Source: Granulosicoccus sp036478595 (GTDB taxonomy: Bacteria; Pseudomonadota; Gammaproteobacteria; Granulosicoccales; Granulosicoccaceae). From it: a stretch of DNA of 64,000 nt. The DNA lies in NCBI GenBank assembly GCA_036478595.1, contig JAZGEF010000003.1:124001-188000 (forward strand), read 5' to 3'. A model generated the notes under the pieces. It was not told the origin of the DNA, did not search any database, and saw only the letters and a program-made list of their open reading frames with translations. Made by a program: the position numbers and the translations under genes. This document shows positions 25,733 to 35,590 of the stretch, in pieces; positions within the stretch are counted from its first letter, which is position 1; the number at the start of each line of letters is the position of its first letter.

Positions 25733-26956
25733 ATGGCTAGTGCAGCAGCTAAAGCAGACAACACTGTTCTGTTTGAATGGGAAGGTAAGGATTCTAAAGG
25801 CGGCAAACAAAAAGGCTTAATGTCTAGTCCTAGTGCGGACTTGGTAAAAGCCAAGCTGCGCCGCCAGGGCATTATTTCGCCTAAGGTTAAAAAGCAACGC
25901 GCAAAGATGGGTGGTAAACAGAAAGTCACCGCTGGCGATATTGCCATTTTTGCTCGACAGCTAACCACCATGATGGGCGCTGGTGTGCCAATGGTGCAAT
26001 CATTTGAGATTGTTGCTAATGGTCTTGAGAATAAAACCATGCGCGACGTGGTAAACGGTATTAAAACTGAAGTTGAATCAGGTAGTAACCTAACCACTGC
26101 CTTACGCAAATACCCAGAGCATTTTGACGATCTGTTTTGCAGCTTGGTTGAAGCAGGCGAGCAATCAGGTACGCTAGAAACATTGTTAAACGAAATCGCC
26201 ACCTATAAAGAAAAGTCAGAATCCCTAAAAAAGAAGATTAAAAAAGCGATGGGCTATCCGATCGCAGTTTTGTGTATAGCCGGTATTGTGACCGGTATTC
26301 TACTGGTGTTTGTTGTACCTCAATTCGAAGCGCTATTCAAGAGTATGGGTGGAGATTTACCCGCTTTTACTAAAATGATCGTAAGCGCTTCTGAATTTAT
26401 GCAAAAGTGGTGGTTTGTAGCCGTCGCCGGCATAGGTGCAGGTGTTTGGACATTCAAACAAGCCAAGAAGCGCTCCGAAAAGTTTTCACGTTTTCTAGAT
26501 CGTGTCATTTTGAAGCTGCCGGTATTTGGTGATATCGTTCACAAGGCAGCCACAGCAAGATTCGCCCGCACGCTAGCCACCATGTCAAAGGCGGGTGTTC
26601 CGCTAGTTGAAGCCATGGACTCAGTTGCTGGTACGGCCGGTAACTCAGTATTTGAAGATGCCATCTTAAAAATGAAAGATGAAGCAGCAAGTGGCCAGCG
26701 CTTAACAACCAGTATCGAAAATTCTGGCTTGTTCACAAACATGGTGTCGCAGATGGTTGCCATCGGTGAGGAATCAGGCTCAATTGACGATATGCTTGCC
26801 AAGGTAGCCGATTACTACGAAGAAGAAGTAGACAACGCAGTTGATGCTATGACTTCCTTGATGGAGCCAATGATCATGGCATTTCTAGGTGTCGTTATCG
26901 GTGGCTTGGTTATTGGTATGTATCTACCCATATTTAAAATGGGCGATGCATTCTAA
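25733..26956 (+). CDS. pilC: Inner membrane platform protein PilC
   Basis: 407 residues, GspF family. Two repeats of the T2SF domain, each with the pattern FARQLTTMMGAGVPMVQ and FARTLATMSKAGVPLVEA, and three transmembrane segments (about 180-205, 223-243, 375-398). It anchors the PilB motor and helps assemble pilins. The N-terminal 60 residues are basic. It is between pilB and pilD as in other gammaproteobacteria. Confidence 0.96.
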   Translation: MASAAAKADNTVLFEWEGKDSKGGKQKGLMSSPSADLVKAKLRRQGIISPKVKKQRAKMGGKQKVTAGDIAIFARQLTTMMGAGVPMVQSFEIVANGLENKTMRDVVNGIKTEVESGSNLTTALRKYPEHFDDLFCSLVEAGEQSGTLETLLNEIATYKEKSESLKKKIKKAMGYPIAVLCIAGIVTGILLVFVVPQFEALFKSMGGDLPAFTKMIVSASEFMQKWWFVAVAGIGAGVWTFKQAKKRSEKFSRFLDRVILKLPVFGDIVHKAATARFARTLATMSKAGVPLVEAMDSVAGTAGNSVFEDAILKMKDEAASGQRLTTSIENSGLFTNMVSQMVAIGEESGSIDDMLAKVADYYEEEVDNAVDAMTSLMEPMIMAFLGVVIGGLVIGMYLPIFKMGDAF

Positions 26957-27003
26957 GCTACGCTTAGAACCATACTAAACTTCATTACCAACGGGTATTG
27001 CCA

Positions 27004-27918
27004 ATGGCTCTTCTCGAAGTACTACAACACAACGCCATAGCTTTCTATGGCGTTGTTGCGTTTCTAAGCCTACTTGTAGGCAGTTTTTTGAACGTCGTTA
27101 TCTATCGTTTACCCATCATGATGGAAAACGAATGGCGTGAAGCGCTGCAAGAGATGGATGCGCCAGACGATGGCATGACTCAAACCGAATCCGCTGACAA
27201 CACCGACCAGGCAAATACTGCAACAGCGCCTGCGACGTTCAATTTATCAGTACCCCGCTCTCGTTGCCCAAACTGCGACAATCTAATTACCTGGTGGCAG
27301 AACGTTCCCGTTCTCAGTTATCTGATGCTGCGAGGCAAGTGCGCTAACTGCAAAACACCCATCTCTGCTCGCTATCCGATCATTGAGATCGTAACTATGG
27401 TGTTGTCATTGGCAATAGCCTGGCAATTTGGCCCCAGCTTGCAAAGTGTCATTGGCATCTTTGTTACCTGGATGCTCATCGCCATGACCATGATCGACTT
27501 CGATCATCAGCTGTTACCTGACAGCCTAACCTTACCGATGATGTGGATCGGCCTGCTTGCAAGCCTAGTTCCTGTGTTTACGGATGTGCGCTCTGCAGTG
27601 ATAGGCGGCGCACTGGGTTATATGATTCTATGGGGTGTGTATCAGATATTTAAATTAATCACTGGCAAAGAGGGCATGGGATTCGGTGATTTCAAGCTAC
27701 TCGCAGCCTTGGGAGCCTTGCTCGGCTGGCAACTAGTGCCGATGATCATACTATTATCATCAGCAGTGGGCGCTGTCGTGGGTATTAGCCTGATCGTTAT
27801 AAAGGGTCGCGACAAAAACATCCCTATTCCGTTTGGGCCGTACCTTGCCGCAGCCGGCTGGCTTGCTATGATGTGGGGTGCACCTTTAGCTGAACAATAC
27901 TACCGCTTATTCGCCTGA
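27004..27918 (+). CDS. pilD: Prepilin peptidase / N-methyltransferase PilD
   Basis: 304 residues, A24 aspartic peptidase. The N-terminal cytoplasmic domain holds two zinc-binding CxxC pairs (C88/C91 and C113/C116), needed in bifunctional PilD. The catalytic aspartates are in TMIDFDHQLLPD (D165) and the GFGDFK motif. Eight or so membrane segments follow. It cleaves both pilin leaders upstream and methylates the new Phe1; in other species it also processes type II secretion pseudopilins. The ATG at 27004 is favoured over a TTG at 26998. A 12-bp hairpin lies inside the first codons. Confidence 0.95.
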   Translation: MALLEVLQHNAIAFYGVVAFLSLLVGSFLNVVIYRLPIMMENEWREALQEMDAPDDGMTQTESADNTDQANTATAPATFNLSVPRSRCPNCDNLITWWQNVPVLSYLMLRGKCANCKTPISARYPIIEIVTMVLSLAIAWQFGPSLQSVIGIFVTWMLIAMTMIDFDHQLLPDSLTLPMMWIGLLASLVPVFTDVRSAVIGGALGYMILWGVYQIFKLITGKEGMGFGDFKLLAALGALLGWQLVPMIILLSSAVGAVVGISLIVIKGRDKNIPIPFGPYLAAAGWLAMMWGAPLAEQYYRLFA

Positions 27919-27984
27919 TACACTGCACCCCCACGGCTGCAACTCAGCCTCAACTAGCCATTAACTAAAATATCATCACGCATC

Positions 27985-28611
27985 ATGCTGATCATTGGCT
28001 TAACAGGCGGCATCGCCAGCGGCAAATCTGCCGCTAGTCATTATTTTCACAGTCTCGGCGCAGCCCTGCTTAGTGCGGACGTGTTAGCTCGAGAAGTGGT
28101 TACAATCGGCAGCGATGGTTTAAAGGCGTTAACAGATGCGTTCGGCGATGTGATGCTCTTAGCCAATGGCGAGCTTGATCGAAAAGCCTTACGCAATAGA
28201 ATATTGGAATCCGATGATGCTCGCCATACCGTCAATGCGCTACTGCATCCACGCATTAGAGCATTATCAGAACTGCGCATTGATGATGCAAAAAACGACG
28301 GCTACGACTATTTAATTTACGAAGTGCCATTGCTAATTGAAACCCAACAAGCTGATCGCTTTGATCGCGTAGTAGTGGTAGATGTACCATTACAACTACA
28401 GATCGATCGTTTACTCGCACGCGACAACACGGACGGCGGAAATACCAATATTGGGCAAGTCCATGCGATGCTCAATGCACAAGCTAGCCGCGATGAGCGC
28501 TTAGCAGCAGCGGATGATGTTATCGATAACAGCGGGACAATTGAGCAATTGCATGAGCAGGTTGAGTCACTTCATCAACGCTATTTGTCACTGTCGCGAC
28601 TGAAACCCTAA
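27985..28611 (+). CDS. coaE: Dephospho-CoA kinase
   Basis: 208 residues. The P-loop GLTGGIASGKS is at 5-15, with ADVLAREVV and later YEVPLLIE, all CoaE signatures. It phosphorylates the ribose of dephospho-CoA, the last step of coenzyme A synthesis. It follows pilD, which is the standard pilBCD-coaE order; the usual next gene yacG is absent, and mutT comes in from the other strand ten bases on. Confidence 0.95.
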   Translation: MLIIGLTGGIASGKSAASHYFHSLGAALLSADVLAREVVTIGSDGLKALTDAFGDVMLLANGELDRKALRNRILESDDARHTVNALLHPRIRALSELRIDDAKNDGYDYLIYEVPLLIETQQADRFDRVVVVDVPLQLQIDRLLARDNTDGGNTNIGQVHAMLNAQASRDERLAAADDVIDNSGTIEQLHEQVESLHQRYLSLSRLKP

Positions 28612-28621
28612 CAACAAAGCC

Positions 28622-29044
28622 TTAACAAACGCGTAGCAATTGCTCGACAACACATTGGTTAGCTTTCGGAAATTCCAGCGTGCGCAACTGGCGTAATTTC
28701 CACCATCGCCATTCTTGTTGTTCGCAACCTTTTGGCTCACCCTGGATATCAAACACTTTCCAAAACCACAGATGTACAAGTTTGTCGGCATACTGATGTT
28801 GAACGTCACTATAAAAGTTGGCTGAGCCCGGCACAATAGCTAGCTCTTCTTTTAATTCTCGAGCTAATGCATCGCGCTGATCTTCCGAGGCTTCGATTTT
28901 GCCACCAGGAAACTCCCACAAACCACCTTGATGCTGCTCAGGCTTGCGCTTCGCTAATAGGATATGCGTTCGATCATCGTTATAAATAATACCGGCAACT
29001 ACGTTAAGCACCGAGCGCTCATCCATGACTTTTTTATCACGCAT
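28622..29044 (-). CDS. mutT: 8-oxo-dGTP diphosphatase MutT (Nudix)
   Basis: 140 residues. The Nudix box reads GGKIEASEDQRDALARELKEEL and then AI, with all Glu and Arg ligands kept but Ala where Gly is usual near the end. LWEFPGGK and the aromatic WRWWKL are typical of MutT. It hydrolyses 8-oxo-dGTP, which prevents A:T to C:G transversions. It starts 20 bases after argJ; an internal ATG at 29026 is an alternative start, and neither has a clear ribosome binding site. secA-argJ-mutT is a known order. Confidence 0.9.
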   Translation of the reverse strand: MRDKKVMDERSVLNVVAGIIYNDDRTHILLAKRKPEQHQGGLWEFPGGKIEASEDQRDALARELKEELAIVPGSANFYSDVQHQYADKLVHLWFWKVFDIQGEPKGCEQQEWRWWKLRQLRTLEFPKANQCVVEQLLRVC

Positions 29045-29064
29045 TGCTTAGTGGCGATGCATGC

Positions 29065-30276
29065 CTAGCTGCGATAGCCTGCATTGATACTAACGTAATC
29101 ATGAGAAAGATCGCTGGTATATACACTAGCCATTTGATCACCGCGCCCTAGCTCAACATGCACCGAAATCTCTTCAGCAGCCATCTGAGCAGCACCCTGC
29201 TCTTCGGTATAAGCAGCTGCGATTCCACCACGCTCAAACGCCAATACATTACCAATCGACACCTTAATTTGTTCTGGGTCGAGCCCTTCGACATCAGCTT
29301 TGCCTACAGCCATCAACAATCGACCAACATTGGCATCACTGGCAAACATCGCGGTTTTAACCAACGGCGAGTTGGCAATCGCATAAGCAACTGTTTTACT
29401 CTCCTTTAATGTTCGGCCACCATTTACATTAACTGTTATAAATTTGGTAGCACCTTCTGCATCGCGCACTATGGCCTGTGCGAGATCAAGGCACAGGGTA
29501 TTCAATGCATCAGTAAACTGCGCCCACGCAGGATGGCTTGGCGAGAGCTCAATGTTTTGAGCAGTGGCGGACAACACACAAGCATCGTTTGTTGACGTGT
29601 CGCTATCCACGGTGATCGAATTAAATGAGGCATCAACGGCAACACGCAAGGCAAGTTTTAAATCCTTTGTTGAGATGACAGCATCCGTGAACACATAAGC
29701 TAACATCGTCGCCATATTGGGCTGGATCATACCTGCACCCTTGCTCATGCCAGTTAGGGTAACGGTTGTGCCATCAACCTCTATCTGCTGAGAGCTAAGT
29801 TTTGGCACGGTGTCGGTGGTCATAATGGCGCGAGCCGCCGCTGGCCAGTCGTCACTCATTTGTTGCGCAGCAGTTGCAACGCCTGCGAGCATGATTTGAT
29901 CATCCAACAACTCGCCGATAACACCCGTTGAAAAAGGTAAAACAGATTCAGCCGGAATCGCCATTGCTTTGGCAACCGCATCGCAATGCAAACGAGTAGC
30001 GATAATACCTGGTTCGCCAGTGCCTGCATTAGCATTGCCAGAGTTGATCAATAAGGCGCGAGTTTGGCCATCACTATGGGCAAGGTGCTCTCGCGCTACC
30101 GTCACCGGGGCTGCACAAAACGCATTTTGCGTGAATACGGAAGCTGTACGGCTACCGGCAGGCAAACTGAGCAACAACATATCGTTACTGCCGTCAGATT
30201 TGATACCGGCACTAATACTGGACAGAGCAATCCCTGGCACAGGATGCCAAGGCGGGAGATTTAAATTGACGGGCAC
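29065..30276 (-). CDS. argJ: Bifunctional ornithine acetyltransferase / N-acetylglutamate synthase ArgJ
   Basis: 403 residues. The self-cleavage region appears as KGAGMIQPNMATML, where the chain splits before the nucleophilic Thr into alpha and beta subunits. TTDTVPK and the C-terminal DLSHDYVSINAGYRS are family marks. It recycles acetyl groups in arginine synthesis in the cytoplasm. No ATG fits: I chose the GTG at 30276 (VPVNLNLPPWHPVPG), which gives the normal length and starts 25 bases past secA. An ATG at 30363 would add 29 residues and overlap secA. Confidence 0.92.
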   Translation of the reverse strand: MPVNLNLPPWHPVPGIALSSISAGIKSDGSNDMLLLSLPAGSRTASVFTQNAFCAAPVTVAREHLAHSDGQTRALLINSGNANAGTGEPGIIATRLHCDAVAKAMAIPAESVLPFSTGVIGELLDDQIMLAGVATAAQQMSDDWPAAARAIMTTDTVPKLSSQQIEVDGTTVTLTGMSKGAGMIQPNMATMLAYVFTDAVISTKDLKLALRVAVDASFNSITVDSDTSTNDACVLSATAQNIELSPSHPAWAQFTDALNTLCLDLAQAIVRDAEGATKFITVNVNGGRTLKESKTVAYAIANSPLVKTAMFASDANVGRLLMAVGKADVEGLDPEQIKVSIGNVLAFERGGIAAAYTEEQGAAQMAAEEISVHVELGRGDQMASVYTSDLSHDYVSINAGYRS

Positions 30277-30301
30277 GGGTGTAGTGTCAGCTTGCTTAGG
30301 T

Positions 30302-33079
30302 TCAGCTAAGTTTACCGTGACACTGCTTGAATTTCTTGCCTGAACCGCAATGACAAGGTTCATTTCGGCCCAATTTGGCTTGCTCTCTAACAAACGGCTT
30401 AACCGGTTCAGCAGATTGGCCGGCTCTAGCAACGGCAGCACCACGAGCAGCACTTGCTGCTGCCACTGCGCGATCGCCTTCTGATTGAGGCTCTTCTGCT
30501 ACATCGTCGGATAATACGTTTTGCGCCTCCTTATGCTCGTACGAGACTTCAGGCGGTGCTTGCTGTACCTGCGCAGCTTCTACCTGCTCTGGATCGCGCA
30601 CTTGTACCTTACTCAACACGCTAACCACATCGCTTTTATACTCGCCTAACATGCGAGTGAAGAGCTCAAACGCCTCGCGCTTGAATTCTTGTTTTGGATT
30701 TTTTTGAGCATAACCACGTAAGCTGACGCTCTGGCGAAGGTAATCCATACCTGCCAAGTGTTCTTTCCAATGATCATCAAGCGCTTTGAGCATTACGTAG
30801 CGTTCAAAATCCCGCAGCCCTTGTTCGCCAGCCGCTTGCTCTTTGGTCGCATAGCTTTGTTCAAGCTCTTTAACAATGCGATTGGAAATATCGCTCTCTG
30901 GGATATTAGGATCTGCTTCGATCCACGCTTCAACGTTAAATGTTTCGTTGGTTAGCCGCTCAAGCTCTGCAGATAGCCCTGGTAAGTCCCACATTTCCTC
31001 AAGTGAGCCTTCGGGGATAAATCCTGATACCACATCAGGGATGAGCTCCTCTCGTAGCTCTCTAATGTTCTCAGCCACGTTCTCAGCAGCCATAAGCTCA
31101 TCGCGCTGTTCATATACAACCTTACGTTGATCGTTAGCAACATCATCGTATTCGAGTAAGTTTTTACGCACATCGAAGTTGTGACCTTCCACTTTGCGCT
31201 GTGCGTTTTCGATCGCTTTTGTCACCCAGGGGTGTTCGATGGCTTCGCCTTCTTCCATGCCCAACTTTTGCATGAGCGAGCTAACACGCTCCGATGCAAA
31301 AATACGCATCAGGCTGTCTTCAAGCGACAGATAAAATCGGCTTGAACCTGCATCACCTTGACGACCAGAACGACCGCGTAGCTGATTATCGACGCGTCGC
31401 GATTCGTGTCGCTCGGTAGCAATAATATGCAAACCACCAGCTTCTAATACTTGATCGTGACGTATCTGCCAATCATTTTTTATGTTTTGTTTAACGCTCT
31501 CGCTTGCCTCAGCGTTGGCTTCAAGCTCAGCCTCAAGGCTACCACCCAAAACGATATCGGTACCACGGCCCGCCATATTCGTGGCAATAGTAACTTGGCC
31601 AGGCATGCCCGCATTTTCAATGATGTTAGCTTCGCGTTCGTGCTGTTTAGCGTTGAGCACTTCGTGTTTGATTTGTTTCTGCTTTAACAAACCAGATAAG
31701 TATTCTGAAGTCTCGATTGATGTAGTACCCACCAAAACGGGTTGTAGCCGCTGAGCGCAATCTATGATGTCTTCAATGATTGCATCAAATTTTTCACGTT
31801 GCGTTAAATACACAAGATCGGAGCGATCATCTCGAATCATTGAACGGTGTGTTGGGATAACGACTGTTTCGAGTCCGTAGATGGACTGAAATTCAAATGC
31901 TTCAGTATCGGCTGTGCCTGTCATGCCGGCAAGCTTGTTGTACATACGGAAAAAATTTTGGAAAGTAATAGATGCAAGCGTTTGGTTTTCTCGCTGAATC
32001 TCTACGCCTTCTTTGGCTTCAACTGCTTGGTGCAAACCTTCCGACCAACGCCTGCCCGGCATGGTGCGGCCAGTGAACTCATCAACGATAATAATTTCTT
32101 TATCGGGGCTCACGATGTAATCAATATCTTTGTTATAGAGCGAGTGTGCACGCATTGCTGCGTTCAAGTGATGCAACAAAGCAATACGAGACGGATCGTA
32201 CAAGCTCTCGCCATCTTCTAACAAATCGTTAGCAATAAGAATTTGCTCAATGGTTTCATGGCCAGCTTCGCTCAGGTGTACAGCTTTTGATTTTTCATCT
32301 ACGCTGAAATCCCCTGGACCTTCTTCTTCGTCCTGACGCACCAACTGTGGCACCAGAGCATTGATTTTTGTGTAAAGCGCGCTGTCACCATCTGCAGGGC
32401 CGGAGATAATCAGTGGCGTTCTGGCTTCATCGATAAGGATTGAATCGACCTCATCGATGATCGCAAAATTTAAACCGCGCTGTACTTTCTCTGCAGCAGC
32501 AAGCGCCATATTGTCACGTAAGTAGTCGAAACCATATTCGTTGTTTGTACCGTAGGTAATATCAGCAGCATAGGCATCCCGTCGTTCTTGACTAGATAAA
32601 TTGCTGACAATAATGCCGACGGACAAACCCAGAAAATTATACAACTTTGCCATCCAAGTAGCATCACGCGCTGCCAGGTAATCATTAACGGTAACCACGT
32701 GCACGCCCTTCTCAGATAGCGCATTAAGGTAAACTGCAGCGGTGGCCACCAGTGTCTTACCTTCACCGGTACGCATCTCAGCAATCTTGCCGCTGTGAAG
32801 CACCATGCCGCCCACCAGCTGCACATCGAAGTGACGCATGCCCAATGAGCGAACACCTGCTTCACGGACCACAGCAAACGCTTCAACTATTAATGAGTCG
32901 AGACTGGCACCATCACGTACTTGTTGTTTGAATTCTTCGGTTTTAGCTGCTAGTTGTTCATCTGACAGAGCTTGCAATTGAGACTCAAGCGATGCAAACC
33001 CTGCGATCTCTTTGCTCAGCTTTTTGATGATTCGGTCGTTACTAGTGCCGACAAACTTCTTGACCAGATTTGCTAACAT
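30302..33079 (-). CDS. secA: Preprotein translocase ATPase SecA
   Basis: 925 residues, full length. Walker A MRTGEGKT, the DEVDSILIDEART Walker B region, a second ATPase half with TNMAGRGTDI and RGRSGRQGD, and the C-terminal zinc-binding SEC-C motif CHCGSGKKFKQCH. It drives proteins through SecYEG. AAGGA stands eleven bases before the ATG. The 146-base leader has a small GGCTC-TGAA-GAGCC hairpin; there is no secM-like gene, the M23 peptidase being directly upstream. Confidence 0.97.
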   Translation of the reverse strand: MLANLVKKFVGTSNDRIIKKLSKEIAGFASLESQLQALSDEQLAAKTEEFKQQVRDGASLDSLIVEAFAVVREAGVRSLGMRHFDVQLVGGMVLHSGKIAEMRTGEGKTLVATAAVYLNALSEKGVHVVTVNDYLAARDATWMAKLYNFLGLSVGIIVSNLSSQERRDAYAADITYGTNNEYGFDYLRDNMALAAAEKVQRGLNFAIIDEVDSILIDEARTPLIISGPADGDSALYTKINALVPQLVRQDEEEGPGDFSVDEKSKAVHLSEAGHETIEQILIANDLLEDGESLYDPSRIALLHHLNAAMRAHSLYNKDIDYIVSPDKEIIIVDEFTGRTMPGRRWSEGLHQAVEAKEGVEIQRENQTLASITFQNFFRMYNKLAGMTGTADTEAFEFQSIYGLETVVIPTHRSMIRDDRSDLVYLTQREKFDAIIEDIIDCAQRLQPVLVGTTSIETSEYLSGLLKQKQIKHEVLNAKQHEREANIIENAGMPGQVTIATNMAGRGTDIVLGGSLEAELEANAEASESVKQNIKNDWQIRHDQVLEAGGLHIIATERHESRRVDNQLRGRSGRQGDAGSSRFYLSLEDSLMRIFASERVSSLMQKLGMEEGEAIEHPWVTKAIENAQRKVEGHNFDVRKNLLEYDDVANDQRKVVYEQRDELMAAENVAENIRELREELIPDVVSGFIPEGSLEEMWDLPGLSAELERLTNETFNVEAWIEADPNIPESDISNRIVKELEQSYATKEQAAGEQGLRDFERYVMLKALDDHWKEHLAGMDYLRQSVSLRGYAQKNPKQEFKREAFELFTRMLGEYKSDVVSVLSKVQVRDPEQVEAAQVQQAPPEVSYEHKEAQNVLSDDVAEEPQSEGDRAVAAASAARGAAVARAGQSAEPVKPFVREQAKLGRNEPCHCGSGKKFKQCHGKLS

Positions 33080-33225
33080 GAAATTTATTATCCTTCAGGC
33101 TCTTCAGAGCCCAAAACAAAGACCACTATGTTTGTTAGTGATCTACTTAATACGCTTGTGAAAACAGTCGATGGCCGCATTGCTGCGCACCCACCATTAT
33201 GACACCGCACAGCTAATAATAGCTG

Positions 33226-34068
33226 TTAACGGATGAATATCCCCGGATCAACGGCTCTACCCTGATAACGAACTTCCAAGTGCACATGAGCGCCCGTAGA
33301 TTTACCTGTTGAACCCAACGTTGCGATCATCTGATTTTTACTGACGCGTTTGCCAACATCCACCAAATTTGCCTTGTTATGTGCATATCGAGTGCGATAA
33401 CCAGCACCATGATCGATTTCCACCAAATTACCGTAATCGCCGTTCCACCCTGAATAACTCACGACCCCATCGGCCAAAGAATAGATCGGTGTGCCAGCCT
33501 CCGCTCTGTAATCAACCCCCCGGTGCAAAGTTTGTTTTCCACTAACTGGATCGAGACGATAGCCATAGCCCGAGCTGCGGGTACCACCGACTAGTGGTGT
33601 ACCTGATATTCGATGATCGTGCGCTATGCGGCGTTCAATGAATATTTTTTCCAGCACCAGGGCTTCGTTATTCATATGATCAATTTGTTCAATTAAAAGG
33701 CTAGCCTCGTCCGCAGGCTCGACAGGCTCTTCAACAAAGAGCAATGGATCAGCATCGAGTTCAAATTCACCATCATGTAAATCGGCGACTTCTGCAAGCC
33801 GCGAAAACTGCACCTGTAATGCGATAACTTCAGCCTTAATACGCCCCAGCTGGGCGTTTCGGCGCTCAGTGAAATCAATTTCTGGCGCCTGATAGCTGGC
33901 CGCAACGATCACCGCAGGTATGATATCTGGCTTATCCTGACCTACCCGGTAACCAGTTATACCGGCACCCACGACAGCCATACAAGTGCACAACGTTAAA
34001 CCATATTTAGCGGTATAGTTAACTAAGGTTCTAACTCGTCTTTTTGACCGAAGCATTGATGAAGCCAT
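33226..34068 (-). CDS. M23 (LytM) family peptidase, membrane anchored
   Basis: 280 residues. One transmembrane segment (about 22-42), a coiled-coil-like stretch (about 65-145), then a LytM domain with HRGVDYRA (first zinc ligands), YAHN and HVHLEVRYQG. It is probably a periplasmic endopeptidase, or regulator, of peptidoglycan cross-links. All zinc ligands appear to be present. The position between lpxC/dciA and secA is conserved in Pseudomonas. The start is ATG 34068 or ATG 34056; with the first, its 5' end overlaps the divergent dciA by ten bases. Confidence 0.85.
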   Translation of the reverse strand: MASSMLRSKRRVRTLVNYTAKYGLTLCTCMAVVGAGITGYRVGQDKPDIIPAVIVAASYQAPEIDFTERRNAQLGRIKAEVIALQVQFSRLAEVADLHDGEFELDADPLLFVEEPVEPADEASLLIEQIDHMNNEALVLEKIFIERRIAHDHRISGTPLVGGTRSSGYGYRLDPVSGKQTLHRGVDYRAEAGTPIYSLADGVVSYSGWNGDYGNLVEIDHGAGYRTRYAHNKANLVDVGKRVSKNQMIATLGSTGKSTGAHVHLEVRYQGRAVDPGIFIR

Positions 34069-34502
34069 TTTTTTCTAAATCGACTGAAATATCGATACCG
34101 GGTGCGACAAAAACGCTGCAAGAACACCGGCGGGTATACACAGTGATATCACGGACTGTGCCACCAGCCCTACTCTCGGACATACAATTTTGTCGAATTG
34201 AAAACGATGTATTGCGGGTGACAGTGAGCAATGCGGCTGTTTTAGCTCGGCTGCGTTTCAGCGCAAGCCAAATTATTGACGATCTGGCCCGCCAGAACAT
34301 ACAAGTGAATCAGGTTAATTGGCACGTCAACCGCGAGAAAGTTAAATCGACACCGCGCAAAAAAGTAGCAGCTGCAGTGAAGGGTCAGGACGAAAAATCG
34401 GCAAAAATAGTGGAGTCGACGGCAAAGGATATGCCAGACGATGAACTCAAGCGGGCACTTATGAAGATGGCAAAAAATTTAGGTGAAGCCGCCTCTGACT
34501 AG
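34059..34502 (+). CDS. dciA: DciA (DUF721), replicative helicase loader
   Basis: 147 residues. The N-terminal DUF721 domain (about 15-95) has the KH-like pattern with LLSDIQFCRIENDVLRV and AVLARLRFSASQIIDDL. The C-terminal 50 residues are charged and low-complexity, the disordered tail of DciA. DciA loads DnaB onto DNA in bacteria that lack DnaC. The ATG at 34059 is preferred over a TTG at 34044. It is the only plus-strand gene inside the 28.6-52.3 kb minus-strand block, and it lies between lpxC and the M23 gene as in Pseudomonas. Confidence 0.82.
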   Translation: MKPFFSKSTEISIPGATKTLQEHRRVYTVISRTVPPALLSDIQFCRIENDVLRVTVSNAAVLARLRFSASQIIDDLARQNIQVNQVNWHVNREKVKSTPRKKVAAAVKGQDEKSAKIVESTAKDMPDDELKRALMKMAKNLGEAASD

Positions 34503-34571
34503 AGACGACTCGCCGATGTCTAATACATTCCGGAACGCCGGACGCCGCTTTCGCGTAAATGACGTATCCGT

Positions 34572-35486
34572 TTAACCCACTGCTTCTTGGGGCTGTACGT
34601 AGGAGATTGGCGCTGTTTCGACATCTTCAAATACAACTTCTTCCCAAGCTGACTGTTGCTGTAGTAATTCTCGCAACAGGCGGTTATTGAGCGCATGGCC
34701 AGACTTATAACCGGTAAACGAGCCAATCAGGCTGTGGCCTAACAGATAGAGATCGCCGATAGCGTCGAGGATCTTGTGACGTACGAATTCGTCCTTGTAA
34801 CGTAGACCGTCCTCATTAAGCACACGGTAGTCATCGATGACAATCGCGTTTTCCAAGCTACCGCCTAACGCTAAATCGCGCTTTCGCAGGGCTTCAATGT
34901 CGCTAACAAAGCCAAACGTACGGGCACGACTGATTTCGCGCACAAATGATGTGGTTGAGAAATCAACTTCAGAAGTTTGCTTCTGGCCTTTGAAGACCGG
35001 GTGATCGAAATCGATCGCGAATGACACTTTAAAGCCATTAAATGGGTCAAATCGAGCCCATTTTTCGCCATCACGTACTTCGATGGCTTTCTTGATGCGG
35101 ATGAATTTCTTGGGCGCACCTTGCTCAAGAATGCCCGCAGACTGCACCAAAAACACAAACGGTGCAGCACTGCCATCCATAATAGGTACTTCATCGGCGC
35201 TTACGTCGACGTAGCAATTGTCGATACCCAAGCCAGCTAGTGCGGCCATCAGATGCTCGACGGTTGATATGCGGACCCCGTCCTTGCCCAGTGACGTAGC
35301 AAGCTCAGTGTCCTGCACATTCAACGGGTGACCGGGTATGACAACGGGTGGAGTGCTGTCGACTCTTCGGAACACGACACCGGCATCAATAGGCGCAGGG
35401 CTAAGCGTCAAGAATATTTTCTTGCCGGTGTGTAACCCAATTCCCGTAGCACGGATCGTGTTTTTTAGAGTTCTTTGTCTTATCAC
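34572..35486 (-). CDS. lpxC: UDP-3-O-acyl-N-acetylglucosamine deacetylase LpxC
   Basis: 304 residues with the start at GTG 35486, which gives the typical opening (M)IRQRTLKNTIRATG and has AGGA nine bases upstream; a longer ATG frame to 35531 is unlikely. Zinc ligands are in TVEHLMAAL and in HKILDAIGDL. It commits UDP-acyl-GlcNAc to lipid A synthesis. It is the last gene of the dcw cluster, 211 bases after ftsZ. The C-terminus lacks the Val-rich tail of E. coli that FtsH recognises, so turnover may differ (inference). Confidence 0.95.
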   Translation of the reverse strand: MIRQRTLKNTIRATGIGLHTGKKIFLTLSPAPIDAGVVFRRVDSTPPVVIPGHPLNVQDTELATSLGKDGVRISTVEHLMAALAGLGIDNCYVDVSADEVPIMDGSAAPFVFLVQSAGILEQGAPKKFIRIKKAIEVRDGEKWARFDPFNGFKVSFAIDFDHPVFKGQKQTSEVDFSTTSFVREISRARTFGFVSDIEALRKRDLALGGSLENAIVIDDYRVLNEDGLRYKDEFVRHKILDAIGDLYLLGHSLIGSFTGYKSGHALNNRLLRELLQQQSAWEEVVFEDVETAPISYVQPQEAVG

Positions 35487-35590
35487 TGATTTTAATCCTG
35501 ACTGCGAGTTATCGGCCGAACGTGCCATCATATATAGCAGCTCATTTGGGTAATCGCAGGCTTACCGCTCAAATTCCGACTTTTGGTTGC

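Noticed and set aside
33180..33225. Terminator after the M23 peptidase (ACAGCTA...TAGCTGT)
   Set aside because: The stem is short and AT-rich, and no T-run follows on the minus strand.
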